From an uncultured Pelagibacteraceae bacterium (GTDB taxonomy: Bacteria; Pseudomonadota; Alphaproteobacteria; Pelagibacterales; Pelagibacteraceae): a DNA stretch of 64,000 bases. The stretch spans positions 1 through 64,000 of the forward strand of contig CACBMB010000007.1 of NCBI GenBank assembly GCA_902540275.1, written 5' to 3'. This document shows positions 39,428-47,479 of this stretch, piece by piece. The notes beneath the pieces were generated by a model, which saw nothing but the letters and a program-made list of their open reading frames with translations, was not told the DNA's origin and searched no databases. Each line of letters starts with the position of its first letter. Position 1 is the stretch's first letter. The translations under genes and the position numbers were made by a program.

Positions 39428-41254
39428 GTGGAAAGAATAATTACAAAGTCGTTCGCTAGATTAATGGGTCGTGGTACTCATAGAGGTTTCATAACTTATG
39501 AAGAGCTTAGTAAGTCTTTAGGTAAAAGAAATCTATCTGATGAAAACTTGTCTAAAGCTTTTTTGCACATTTTAGATGAAAAAATTACATTAGTTGAAAA
39601 AAAATCTGATTACAAAGTTTTAAGAAAAAAAGAAAGTTCTTCTAAAGACGAAGGCAAGAGTATAGAAAAAAGCGATGATCCTATAAGAATGTATTTAAGA
39701 GAAATGGGAGGTGTTGAATTACTTTCTAGGGAAGGTGAAATCGCAATTGCAAAAAGAATTGAAGCAGGAAAAGATGTAATGTTAATTGCATTATCTCAAA
39801 GTCCCATAACTGCTCAGCAATTTTTCGACTGGAATGAAAAATTAACTAAAGATGAAATTTTAGTAAGAGAAATTATTGATATAGATACCAACTATATGGA
39901 AGATGAGAGCACAGGACCAAGTGCAAAACAAAAAAATTCTGGTGAAACCGATAAAGAAGAAAATTCAAATGATGAGAGTGAAGATGATTTTAATCCTACC
40001 CTTGCAGCAATGGAGACAGAAATTAAACCAAAAGTTTTAAAAACAGTAAATACCTTAACAAAAGAATACAACAAATTAATTAAATATCAAAAAGAAAAAT
40101 TGGAATGTGTTTTAAATTCACAAATATTTTCGTCAACAAAAGAAAAAGGTTATGAAAAAATAGTTAATGATATTTTAGAAAATATTAAATCCTTACAATT
40201 ATCTCCTTCAGTTTTGGAAGAATTAGTTCAAAAACATTATATAGAAAATAAAAAAATAATTTCTTTAGAAGGAAACTTGTTAAGGTTAGCAATAGATCAA
40301 AAAATACCTAGAAATGAATTTATAAAATTTTATGTAGGAAATGAAATTAACCCTAATCTTAAAAAATTTTTAGATACCAATTCTCTTTGGAAACAATTTT
40401 TTACAAAAAATAAGATAGAATTTAAAAACATAAGAGAAAGATTAATTGAAATTAGTCATAAATTAGGAATGTCTGTCACTGATTTCAAAAAATTAGTAAG
40501 TAGAGTTCAAAAAGGTGAGAAAGAGTCAAGAATCGCCAAAAAAGAAATGGTTGAAGCTAATTTAAGATTAGTTATTTCTATTGCAAAAAAATATACTAAC
40601 CGAGGTCTTCAATTTTTAGATTTAATTCAAGAGGGAAATATTGGTTTAATGAAAGCTGTTGATAAATTTGAATACAGAAGAGGTTATAAATTCTCAACCT
40701 ATGCAACATGGTGGATTAGACAAGCAATTACTAGATCTATTGCTGACCAAGCTAGAACAATTAGAATTCCAGTTCATATGATAGAAACAATAAATAAGAT
40801 TGTTAGAACTCAAAGATTAATTTTAAGTGAATTTGGTAGAGAGGCAACTCCTGAGGAATTAGCAAAAAAATTAAGAATGCCTTTAGACAAAGTTAGAAAA
40901 GTTTTAAAAATATCTAAAGAACCTGTTTCATTAGAAAAACCGGTTGGAGATGAGGAAGATAGTAGTTTAGGTGATTTTATAGAGGATACAAAAGCTCTTG
41001 CTCCTTTGGAACAAGCTATAAAATCAAATTTAGGTGAAGCTACAACAAAAATATTATCGACTTTGACACCTAGGGAAGAAAGAGTTTTAAGAATGCGTTT
41101 TGGTGTTGGAATGAATACAGATCACACCTTAGAGGAAGTTGGTTTACAATTTTCAGTAACTAGAGAGAGAATAAGACAAATTGAAGCCAAAGCGCTAAGA
41201 AAACTTAAACATCCTAGTCGATCTAAACAATTAAAAAGTTTCTTAGAAAGTTAA
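39428..41254 (+). CDS. rpoD: RNA polymerase primary sigma factor (sigma-70)
   Basis: The housekeeping sigma. Region 1.1-like N-terminus (residues 1-70), region 1.2 [21 protein letters not shown] (split), then an acidic non-conserved insert (SNDESEDDF). Region 2 follows: [27 protein letters not shown] and [17 protein letters not shown]. Region 3 comes next, and region 4 has the helix-turn-helix [17 protein letters not shown]. 608 residues. The start I accept is GTG 39428. A TATAAG at 39402-39407 could be a promoter -10 element 20 nt upstream. It follows dnaG, the classic macromolecular synthesis arrangement. Confidence 0.97.
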   Translation: MERIITKSFARLMGRGTHRGFITYEELSKSLGKRNLSDENLSKAFLHILDEKITLVEKKSDYKVLRKKESSSKDEGKSIEKSDDPIRMYLREMGGVELLSREGEIAIAKRIEAGKDVMLIALSQSPITAQQFFDWNEKLTKDEILVREIIDIDTNYMEDESTGPSAKQKNSGETDKEENSNDESEDDFNPTLAAMETEIKPKVLKTVNTLTKEYNKLIKYQKEKLECVLNSQIFSSTKEKGYEKIVNDILENIKSLQLSPSVLEELVQKHYIENKKIISLEGNLLRLAIDQKIPRNEFIKFYVGNEINPNLKKFLDTNSLWKQFFTKNKIEFKNIRERLIEISHKLGMSVTDFKKLVSRVQKGEKESRIAKKEMVEANLRLVISIAKKYTNRGLQFLDLIQEGNIGLMKAVDKFEYRRGYKFSTYATWWIRQAITRSIADQARTIRIPVHMIETINKIVRTQRLILSEFGREATPEELAKKLRMPLDKVRKVLKISKEPVSLEKPVGDEEDSSLGDFIEDTKALAPLEQAIKSNLGEATTKILSTLTPREERVLRMRFGVGMNTDHTLEEVGLQFSVTRERIRQIEAKALRKLKHPSRSKQLKSFLES

Positions 41255-41268
41255 ATATAATATCTTAA

Positions 41269-41343
41269 GGGCCGTTAGCTCAATAGTAGAGTACTGCATT
41301 GACATTGCAGGGGTAGTTGGAGCGTAACCAACACGGCCCACCA
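41269..41343 (+). tRNA. tRNA-Val (anticodon GAC) with non-canonical T-loop
   Basis: 75 nt. Acceptor GGGCCGT (41269-41275) pairs fully with ACGGCCC (41333-41339); discriminator A and encoded CCA (41341-41343). Anticodon stem CTGCA/TGCAG encloses TTGACAT, anticodon GAC at 41301-41303. The T stem GTTGG/CCAAC is perfect, but its loop is AGCGTAA (41321-41327) instead of TTCRANN. The D-loop AATAGTA is one base short and has A where G18 is expected. All four stems are intact, so this is a folded tRNA with an altered elbow, not a decayed copy. Confidence 0.9.
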
Positions 41344-41403
41344 TCTAATTTAAATTATCTTATTGATTCTATTAAAGTAACAAAGTAAAAATAAATCTCA
41401 TTT

Positions 41404-41480
41404 GGGCCTGTAGCTCAGTTGGTTAGAGCAGTACACTCATAATGTATTGGTCCCAGGTTCGAGTCCTGGCGGGCCCACCA
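41404..41480 (+). tRNA. CAT-anticodon tRNA (Ile2 with lysidine, or elongator Met)
   Basis: 77 nt cloverleaf. Acceptor GGGCCTG (41404-41410) pairs with CGGGCCC (41470-41476), then A and encoded CCA. Anticodon stem GTACA/TGTAT encloses CTCATAA, anticodon CAT at 41438-41440. Canonical D-loop AGTTGGTTA and T-loop TTCGAGT. It is not the initiator, since C1 is absent and the first pair is G-C. The C4-G69 and C5-G68 pairs match determinants described for TilS, and the acceptor resembles alphaproteobacterial isoleucine tRNAs, so Ile2 is slightly favoured over elongator Met. Confidence 0.93.
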
Positions 41481-41494
41481 ATTATAAAAAAAAT

Positions 41495-42085
41495 CTAATT
41501 TTTTGAAAATTCCTCTAAAGTTTTAAATAGAATATTTATATCGCCATTATTTGAGTTTAAAATTGACGCAAACTCCTCTTTTTGTGTTCGAGCTAAACTT
41601 AATCCTTCTATAATTAAATCTCTAATTTGAGGATTTTCAGGATTTTTAGTATAAATTCTCCAGTCAATTTTTACCTCAGGTCTTTGCTCTGTGGCTTTTA
41701 ACAAACTATTAACAATTGTATATTTTTCACTCAATTTTTCTTTACCAAAAACATCTATTTCAGGATTGGTGTATTCTGCCAATCTACTTGAAAAACTTTT
41801 CAAAAAATATTGTTCAAATAAAATTGCGTACTTTTTTTTTTGGGCATCATCTAAACTTTTTCTTGCTGAACCGAGTGTATAGAAACCAATACCATTAATA
41901 TCTACAGTATCTTTTGCAATCTTTTTTAATTCCTCAATTTTTTGCTCTTTAGAGATATCATTGGATAAAATTTTTGAAGCTCTATTAACTGTTGATTGAA
42001 CAAAAACATCAGGTTCTGTTGAATTGACATTCAATAGACTTAGAAAATATATAAAAATAATCAAAACAAATTTTTGTTTTTTCAT
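41495..42085 (-). CDS. mlaC: MlaC-type periplasmic phospholipid carrier
   Basis: Tol-Tol-Ttg2/MlaC family, shuttling phospholipids between outer-membrane MlaA and the inner-membrane MlaFEDB transporter. An N-terminal signal peptide (about residues 1-22, FVLIIFIYFLSLLNVNS) is visible, then a helical start and the family's beta-sheet core (YTIVNSLLKATEQRPEVKIDWRIY, with LIIEGLSLARTQKEEF). 196 residues. It lies 18 nt downstream of mlaA on the same strand. No mlaBDEF genes are in the window. Confidence 0.85.
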   Translation of the reverse strand: MKKQKFVLIIFIYFLSLLNVNSTEPDVFVQSTVNRASKILSNDISKEQKIEELKKIAKDTVDINGIGFYTLGSARKSLDDAQKKKYAILFEQYFLKSFSSRLAEYTNPEIDVFGKEKLSEKYTIVNSLLKATEQRPEVKIDWRIYTKNPENPQIRDLIIEGLSLARTQKEEFASILNSNNGDINILFKTLEEFSKN

Positions 42086-42103
42086 TTTATTTTATTTTAA
42101 TTA

Positions 42104-42889
42104 TTAATTTTCAATTTCTTCCCAGTCACTGTCATCCTGAGTGCTGATTATTTTTTTTGAATTTAATATTTTTTGTTGTCTGTCCTGTAAGTACAAACTT
42201 TTAACAGATGCATAAAAATCAACAGAATTTTTTTTCAAATTTTCAATTGAGTTGTAGTTTTTTGCTCTAAAATCTACGCCTCCAGTTACTTTAGACATAT
42301 AATAATCCTCATGACTTACATATTGAGTGTCATTTTTTACAGTAACATTATACCAAGGATCTCCCCCTAAAAAATTAAATGTTGTAGCAACCGTATCTCT
42401 AGCAGTGCTTGGACCAAGAACTGGCAAAACAATATAACAGCCAGGACCCACTCCATGCTTGGCCAAAGATTGTCCATAATCTTCTTTTTCATACTCTTCT
42501 AGACCAAGATATGTTGCAACATCAATTAAACCTAATAACCCGATAGTTGTATTGATTAAAAATCTACCTGTATTTACTCCAGCTTTTGAAAAATCACCCT
42601 GAAGAACATTGTTTGGAATCGTTACTAAGCTTGACAGATTATCAAGTGAGTTGCTTACTCCTGTTCTTACCGGAGAGGGTAAGACTTTATAAACACTTGC
42701 GACAGGTTTAAATATAATTCCATCAAGAGCATTATTAAAAGCAAATGTAACTCTATTTAGTTTTTCAAAACAATCTTTAACTTCTGCAGGCTCATTTTTT
42801 TTTAATAAAAGTTCACCATCTGAAGCCGCACTAACATTAGTAACTAGCGCAATAGTTGTAATTATAATAATTGCAATTTTCCTAATCAT
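42104..42889 (-). CDS. mlaA: MlaA (VacJ) family outer-membrane lipid asymmetry protein
   Basis: Removes surface-exposed phospholipids from the outer membrane. CFEKLNRVTFAFNNALDG is the family's N-terminal core (usually DPFExxNR). NNVLQGDFSKAGVNTGRFLINTTIGLLGLIDVA and YGQSLAKHGVGPGCYIVLPVLGPSTARD are diagnostic. E. coli MlaA is a lipoprotein; here the signal peptide (MIRKIAIIIITTIALVTNVSA) has no lipobox Cys and looks cleaved by signal peptidase I. I start at ATG 42889; the frame begins two codons earlier with GTG. 261 residues. Confidence 0.92.
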   Translation of the reverse strand: MIRKIAIIIITTIALVTNVSAASDGELLLKKNEPAEVKDCFEKLNRVTFAFNNALDGIIFKPVASVYKVLPSPVRTGVSNSLDNLSSLVTIPNNVLQGDFSKAGVNTGRFLINTTIGLLGLIDVATYLGLEEYEKEDYGQSLAKHGVGPGCYIVLPVLGPSTARDTVATTFNFLGGDPWYNVTVKNDTQYVSHEDYYMSKVTGGVDFRAKNYNSIENLKKNSVDFYASVKSLYLQDRQQKILNSKKIISTQDDSDWEEIEN

Positions 42890-42941
42890 AAGCACTCTTA
42901 TATTATATTCAAATCTAATGTAAATTAAGTATTTATAATAA

Positions 42942-43685
42942 ATGCGATCAAAAATGGGCTTAAATTTGACTAGAAATTATTCATACAATTTTAGTCCGAC
43001 TAAAAGAGCAAAAAAATTAATAAAGTTCATAATCCTTCATTACACCGGAATGAGGAAAGAAACCGACGCGATAAAAAAACTGTGTGATTACAACTCAAAA
43101 GTAAGCTCACATTATTTTATTAAAAATAGTGGTAAAATATTGAATTTAGTTCCAGATTTATATGCAGCTTGGCATGCGGGTAAATCTAAGTGGAAGAAAT
43201 TTGATTTATTAAATAAGTACTCAATTGGTATTGAAATAAATAATCCAGGGCATGAGTTTGGTTACAATAAATTTAATTCAAAACAGATTAATTCTTTGAA
43301 AAAGTTATTAAGTTTTTTGATACAAAAATATAATATTAAGTTAGTTAATGTTTTAGGTCATTCAGATATAGCGCCAGATCGAAAAAAAGATCCTGGAGAG
43401 AAATTTCCTTGGGAAAAATTAGCAAAAAAAAATTTATGTAAATGGCATACTCTGAATAGAAAAAAGATAAAAAAATTTAGAGGAATTTCTGTTTCAGATA
43501 AGGAAAAAAAAAATTTTTTGAATAATTTATCTAAAATTGGTTATAATCTTAAAATAAAGAAAATTTTTGACAAAAACACTAGATTTATAATAATTGCATA
43601 CCAAAGACATTTTAGACAAGAATTGATTGATGGAAAGATAGATAAAGAATGTCTTTTAATAAGTAAAAATCTTATAAAATCTTAA
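42942..43685 (+). CDS. N-acetylmuramoyl-L-alanine amidase (AmiD/AmpD-like)
   Basis: A zinc amidase cutting between MurNAc and L-Ala. The amidase_2 core runs from ILHYTGMRKETDA (zinc His) to LGHSDIAPDRKKDPGEKFPW (second His and Asp). SSHYFIKNSGKI and WHAGKSKWKK lie between. The last 80 residues resemble a small peptidoglycan-binding helix bundle (LSKIGYNLKIKK then FIIIAYQRHFRQELIDGKID). 247 residues, AmiD-like rather than AmpD-like. No clear signal peptide is seen, so whether it acts in the cytoplasm on recycled muropeptides or is exported is open. It diverges from mlaA across 52 nt. Confidence 0.88.
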   Translation: MRSKMGLNLTRNYSYNFSPTKRAKKLIKFIILHYTGMRKETDAIKKLCDYNSKVSSHYFIKNSGKILNLVPDLYAAWHAGKSKWKKFDLLNKYSIGIEINNPGHEFGYNKFNSKQINSLKKLLSFLIQKYNIKLVNVLGHSDIAPDRKKDPGEKFPWEKLAKKNLCKWHTLNRKKIKKFRGISVSDKEKKNFLNNLSKIGYNLKIKKIFDKNTRFIIIAYQRHFRQELIDGKIDKECLLISKNLIKS

Positions 43686-43729
43686 ATTTATTTCTTGAAA
43701 TTTAATAATTAAATTATAAGTTGTTTTTT

Positions 43730-44087
43730 GCCAGATAAATGACTTATCACTTTAAATTTTATTTAAAGAGGAAAGTCCGGGCTCTACAAGGATACAGTGC
43801 CAGGTAATTCCTGGCGGGGGCGACCCTAGGGATAGTGCCACAGAAAATAAACCGCCATAACATGGCAAGGGTGAAAAGGTGTGGTAAGAGCACACCGGTT
43901 CTATTGGTAACAATGAACGCTGGAAAACCCCACTGAGAGCAAGACTAAGTAGAGATGACATTGTGAAAACTAAAAGCCATCCTTGGCTAGTCATCAGGGT
44001 TAGTTGCTTGAGCTTAAGAGTGATCTTAAGCCTAGACAAATGATAAGTTTAAATGACAGAACCCGGCTTATAGTTTATCTGGCAAAA
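43730..44087 (+). ncRNA. rnpB: RNase P RNA (class A)
   Basis: The catalytic RNA that matures tRNA 5' ends. Helix P1 is GCCAGATAAA (43730-43739) with TTTATCTGGC (44074-44083). Universal core segments: GAGGAAAGTCCGGGCT near 43769, ACAGAAAATAAACCGCC, AAGGGTGAAAAGGTG, GGTAAGAGCACACCGG and AGAACCCGGCTTATAG near 44057. Core order and spacing suit a bacterial type A molecule of about 355 nt. A TATAAG at 43715-43720 is a plausible -10 element about 10 nt upstream of the 5' end. The T-run before P1 (43724-43729) is not part of the mature RNA. A minus-strand open frame here is a shadow. Confidence 0.95.
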
Positions 44088-44190
44088 TTAGAACCATCCT
44101 TAAGTAATTAATATTAATGTTCTCGTTTTGATTCACTTTCCATAAATTATTAAATAAAAAACCTTTGTATTAAACCTCAAATTGTATGTA

Positions 44191-44219
44191 TTGACTCTGA
44201 GATAAAAAACCCATATTGT
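44191..44219 (+). promoter_or_regulatory. Candidate mraZ promoter
   Basis: TTGACT at 44191-44196 is one mismatch from the -35 consensus, and TATTGT at 44214-44219 lies 17 bases downstream as a weak -10. The -10 overlaps the first two MraZ boxes, so bound MraZ would block polymerase. The 44084-44190 stretch between rnpB and this promoter shows no gene. Confidence 0.4.
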
Positions 44220-44236
44220 CCCATATATTCCCATAT
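44210..44236. promoter_or_regulatory. MraZ operator: three CCCATAT repeats at 10-bp period
   Basis: CCCATAT occurs at 44210-44216, 44220-44226 and 44230-44236, exactly one helical turn apart. On the minus strand each reads TGGG plus one base with a 5-nt spacer, the arrangement described for E. coli MraZ, which binds three such direct repeats and represses its own operon. The last box ends 26 nt before the mraZ ATG. Site function is inferred from pattern and position. Confidence 0.8.
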
Positions 44237-44262
44237 AAGGGAATTTAAGGAATTTATGGTTT

Positions 44263-44718
44263 ATGTTTTTATCGACGTACCAAAACAAATTAGACAAAAA
44301 GGGAAGGGTGTCAGTGCCTGCAAGTTTTAGATCTTATTTATCTAACTTGGGTTATAATGGAGTAATTTGTTATCCATCATTTAATAATCAATCTATAGAG
44401 GCGTGGCCACAAGATCGAATAGAAAAAATTTCTAATGCGATAGAATCTTTAAATCCTTTTGAAGAAAAAAGAGATTTTTTTGCAACATCAGTTTTGTCAG
44501 AAAGTATTAATTTACAATTTGATGGTGAAGGAAGAATTTCATTAACATCGAAATTATTAAAGCATGCAAAAATAAGAAGTAGCATGATTTTTGTTGGTCA
44601 AGGAAAAACATTTCAAATATGGGAACCAACAATTTTTGAAAAATTTAGGACAAATGCCAGAAAAAAAGCAAATTTAAATCGAGCGAGTCTTAAATGGGAG
44701 CATCAACTTAATAAATAA
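44263..44718 (+). CDS. mraZ: Transcriptional regulator MraZ
   Basis: Regulator of the division and cell wall cluster, with an AbrB-like double-repeat fold forming rings. Each half has the DxxxR pattern: [14 protein letters not shown] (about residues 11-24) and [17 protein letters not shown] (about 86-102). [15 protein letters not shown] is the classic start. 151 residues, normal. AAGGAA at 44247-44252 is a likely ribosome binding site. It is first in the cluster, behind its own three-box operator, and 14 nt before ftsZ. Confidence 0.96.
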   Translation: MFLSTYQNKLDKKGRVSVPASFRSYLSNLGYNGVICYPSFNNQSIEAWPQDRIEKISNAIESLNPFEEKRDFFATSVLSESINLQFDGEGRISLTSKLLKHAKIRSSMIFVGQGKTFQIWEPTIFEKFRTNARKKANLNRASLKWEHQLNK

Positions 44719-44732
44719 CGGGGGATAGAAAA

Positions 44733-46184
44733 ATGACAATTAACTTTAAAGTACCAGAAATAAAAGAATTAAAACCTAGAATATTAGTCCTAGGAGTTGG
44801 GGGAGCTGGAGGTAACGCAATAAATGAAATGATCGATGCGGGTGTAGAAGGCGTTGAATTTGTTGCAGTAAACACTGATGCTCAAGATTTAAAAACAAGT
44901 AAATCCAAAACAAGGATTCAACTTGGTTTAAATTTAACTAAAGGGTTAGGTGCTGGAGCAAAACATGAGATAGGCCTAGCTGCAGCTAATGAGTCTTTAA
45001 ATGATATTGTTGATATTCTAAAAGGTGCAAATATGGTTTTTATTACAGCTGGAATGGGTGGAGGAACTGGCACAGGTGCTGCGCATGTAATTGCAAGAGC
45101 TGCAAAAGAATTAAATATTCTGACAGTAGGTGTAGTAACTCTTCCATTTTTATATGAAGCTCCATCAAGAATGAGAAGAGCGCATGAAGGCCTTGAGGAA
45201 TTAAGAAAACATGTAGATACTATTATAGTAATTCCTAATCAAAATTTATTCAAAATTGCAAATGAACAAACCACTTACAAAGAGTCTTTTCAATTATCAA
45301 ACAGCATCTTAAGACATGGAGTTCAGAGTGTAACAGATTTGATGGTAAAAGATGGTCTTGTTAATTTAGATTTTGCTGATGTTGAAACTGTTATGAGCTC
45401 TATGGGAAAAGCAATGATGGGAACAGGAGAAGCAGAAGGAGAAGGTAGAGCAGCCAAAGCTACAGAATTAGCTTTAAACAATCCACTTATTGATGATTAT
45501 TCTTTAAAAGGTGCAAAAGGTTTATTGATAAATATTACTGGTGGTGAAGACTTAAAACTTTTCGAGGTAGATGAAATCGTCAATAAAATAAGATCCGAAG
45601 TGGATGTAGAAGCTGAAATTATAAATGGATCAATTATTGATCCATCTTTAGATGGTAAAATTCGTGTTTCGATAGTTGCTACTGCTTTGGATGGTCAACA
45701 GCCAGAAAGTAAATCAGTAATTAATATGGTACATAGAATCCAAAATCGTAATCCTGGATATTCTGATTTTACTACAAGCAATGGAACTCCTACATTTAAT
45801 TTTACTAATGCAAGCACAAATCCAATTTCACATGGTGCTAATGCTTTAAAACTTGATAATGAAGTGATGAGTGAGGATATTAACAACGATTCTGTTGATG
45901 AAATAAATAATCAATATCATGAAGAATTGTTAAAGAACCAAGAAGTTGAAAATACATTAGATGAAAATGAAATGTCATTTTCTCATGATATTGAGTCATC
46001 TTTGGAAAATAAAAATGAGCCATCAAATGATTTAAAAGAATTTGGTGTTGATACTAGAGAACCAGATTTATTTAATTCTGATGATCCTAATCCAAGCTCA
46101 GATAATCTGCTCGAGACCTCAGAAGAAGAAAACGAGGAAGATGATCTCGAAATACCTGCATTTTTAAGAAGACAAAAGAATTAA
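44733..46184 (+). CDS. ftsZ: Cell division GTPase FtsZ
   Basis: Tubulin homologue forming the Z ring at mid-cell. GTP site [16 protein letters not shown]-terminal [14 protein letters not shown]7 catalytic loop [12 protein letters not shown]. The core ends about residue 320. A disordered acidic linker of some 150 residues then leads to the C-terminal peptide [10 protein letters not shown], the part that normally binds FtsA. 483 residues, slightly long because of the linker. A strong GGGGGA Shine-Dalgarno precedes the ATG. Its position between mraZ and rsmH is unusual, as ftsZ normally follows ftsA at the far end of the cluster. Confidence 0.98.
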   Translation: MTINFKVPEIKELKPRILVLGVGGAGGNAINEMIDAGVEGVEFVAVNTDAQDLKTSKSKTRIQLGLNLTKGLGAGAKHEIGLAAANESLNDIVDILKGANMVFITAGMGGGTGTGAAHVIARAAKELNILTVGVVTLPFLYEAPSRMRRAHEGLEELRKHVDTIIVIPNQNLFKIANEQTTYKESFQLSNSILRHGVQSVTDLMVKDGLVNLDFADVETVMSSMGKAMMGTGEAEGEGRAAKATELALNNPLIDDYSLKGAKGLLINITGGEDLKLFEVDEIVNKIRSEVDVEAEIINGSIIDPSLDGKIRVSIVATALDGQQPESKSVINMVHRIQNRNPGYSDFTTSNGTPTFNFTNASTNPISHGANALKLDNEVMSEDINNDSVDEINNQYHEELLKNQEVENTLDENEMSFSHDIESSLENKNEPSNDLKEFGVDTREPDLFNSDDPNPSSDNLLETSEEENEEDDLEIPAFLRRQKN

Positions 46185-46202
46185 TGGTCTTCGAAAAAAT
46201 AA

Positions 46203-47213
46203 ATGGAAGCCACCATGGTATCGGATGCTCCAAAACATTATCCGGTATTGCTAAGTGAATTAATTAGCATTATTACCCCTCAACATGGTGGCACATTTAT
46301 TGATTGCACATTTGGTCAAGGCGGATATTCAAGTAAGATTTTAAGTTATAAAAATACTAAAGTAATCGCTCTCGATAGGGATATTGAAAGTAAAATTAAA
46401 GCTGATGAAATTTTTGATAAGTTCAACGAAAGATTTGTTTTTAAAAATAAAAAATTTAGTCAATTAGATAATTTTAAGCTCAGAAATGAAAATGTTAGAT
46501 CTGTAATTTTTGACTTAGGCTATTCATACACACAAATTAAAGATCCAAAAAAAGGCCTATCTTTTGATTCATCTGGTGATTTAAATATGAAAATGGGTTT
46601 AAATGATTTCTCGGCTAACGAGGTAATAAATAAGTTGGATGCTATTGAGTTAGAAAAAATCTTTAAATTCTTTGGAGAAGAAAAAGAGGCAAAAAAAATT
46701 GTAGTAAATATTGTTAAAGAGAGAAAAAAAAAAAATATTAATACAAAAAAATTAGTTGAAATAATTAAAAAAACAAAAAAGAAAAAAAATTTTAAAATTC
46801 ATAGTGCTACAAAAATTTTTCAAGCTTTAAGAATTTTTGTGAATAAAGAAATAAGCGAGTTAATAAAAGGATTGATAGCAGCTTCAAAAATATTAAAAAA
46901 AGATGGTGTGTTAGCAGTTGTTACGTTTCATTCACTTGAAGATAAAATTGTTAAATATTTTTTCAGAAGTTTGTCAGAAAAAAAAAGTATTTCTCGTTAT
47001 GTGCCTAAATTAGATGAACCGGATACAATATTCAAATTGATACAAAAAAAACCCATTACACCTTCCGCAAAAGAATTGAAAGAAAATTTTCCTTCAAGAT
47101 CTGCTAAATTAAGATACGTCATAAAAATGAATGATGTATATAAATTTGAAACAGATATTTTGAATAAATTTAATCACTTAATTGAAATTGAGAATTTTGG
47201 AAATAAATTATGA
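46203..47213 (+). CDS. rsmH: 16S rRNA (cytosine(1402)-N4)-methyltransferase
   Basis: MraW/RsmH, methylates N4 of C1402 in the ribosomal P site. [19 protein letters not shown], the SAM loop [33 protein letters not shown] and the C-terminal [14 protein letters not shown] are characteristic. Two starts are possible. ATG 46203 gives 336 residues. ATG 46215 has GGAAG five bases upstream and would give 332. The second is equally plausible. It ends in an ATGA overlap with ftsL. Confidence 0.96.
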   Translation: MEATMVSDAPKHYPVLLSELISIITPQHGGTFIDCTFGQGGYSSKILSYKNTKVIALDRDIESKIKADEIFDKFNERFVFKNKKFSQLDNFKLRNENVRSVIFDLGYSYTQIKDPKKGLSFDSSGDLNMKMGLNDFSANEVINKLDAIELEKIFKFFGEEKEAKKIVVNIVKERKKKNINTKKLVEIIKKTKKKKNFKIHSATKIFQALRIFVNKEISELIKGLIAASKILKKDGVLAVVTFHSLEDKIVKYFFRSLSEKKSISRYVPKLDEPDTIFKLIQKKPITPSAKELKENFPSRSAKLRYVIKMNDVYKFETDILNKFNHLIEIENFGNKL

Positions 47214-47479
47214 AAAAAATTGTAGTTATTACATTAATGTTTTCTCTAATTCTAATTACTACTATTGTAAAAAATTCTACTAAAAAATTTGAAGATGAAA
47301 CATTTTTAATTAAGGAAAATATAAGAAGTTTAATAAAAGATTATGAAAAATCAAAATTAGAATTTGATTATTTAAGTTCAGCCGAAAAGCTTATCGAATA
47401 TCAACAATTATATTTTGAGAATAAATTAGTTCAAAAAAAAATAAAGGAAATTAGTAGTTTTGAATTAAATCATGAATAA
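47210..47479 (+). CDS. ftsL: Cell division protein FtsL
   Basis: A small bitopic membrane protein of the divisome. 89 residues: one membrane helix at about 4-20 ([17 protein letters not shown]), then a coiled coil ([29 protein letters not shown]) ending in the short segment near [11 protein letters not shown]. Sequence identity to known FtsL is always low, so the call rests on size, topology and place between rsmH and ftsI. ATGA overlap with rsmH and 8 nt overlap with ftsI. Confidence 0.82.
   Translation: MKKIVVITLMFSLILITTIVKNSTKKFEDETFLIKENIRSLIKDYEKSKLEFDYLSSAEKLIEYQQLYFENKLVQKKIKEISSFELNHE

Noticed and set aside
43752-44039. 95-residue open frame on the minus strand
   Set aside because: It lies wholly within the RNase P RNA gene, whose conserved core explains the unusually GC-rich sequence; no protein family is recognisable.
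44210-44236. Short direct repeats as a possible CRISPR array
   Set aside because: Seven-base repeats at 10-bp period just upstream of mraZ fit an MraZ operator; CRISPR repeats are much longer with unique spacers.
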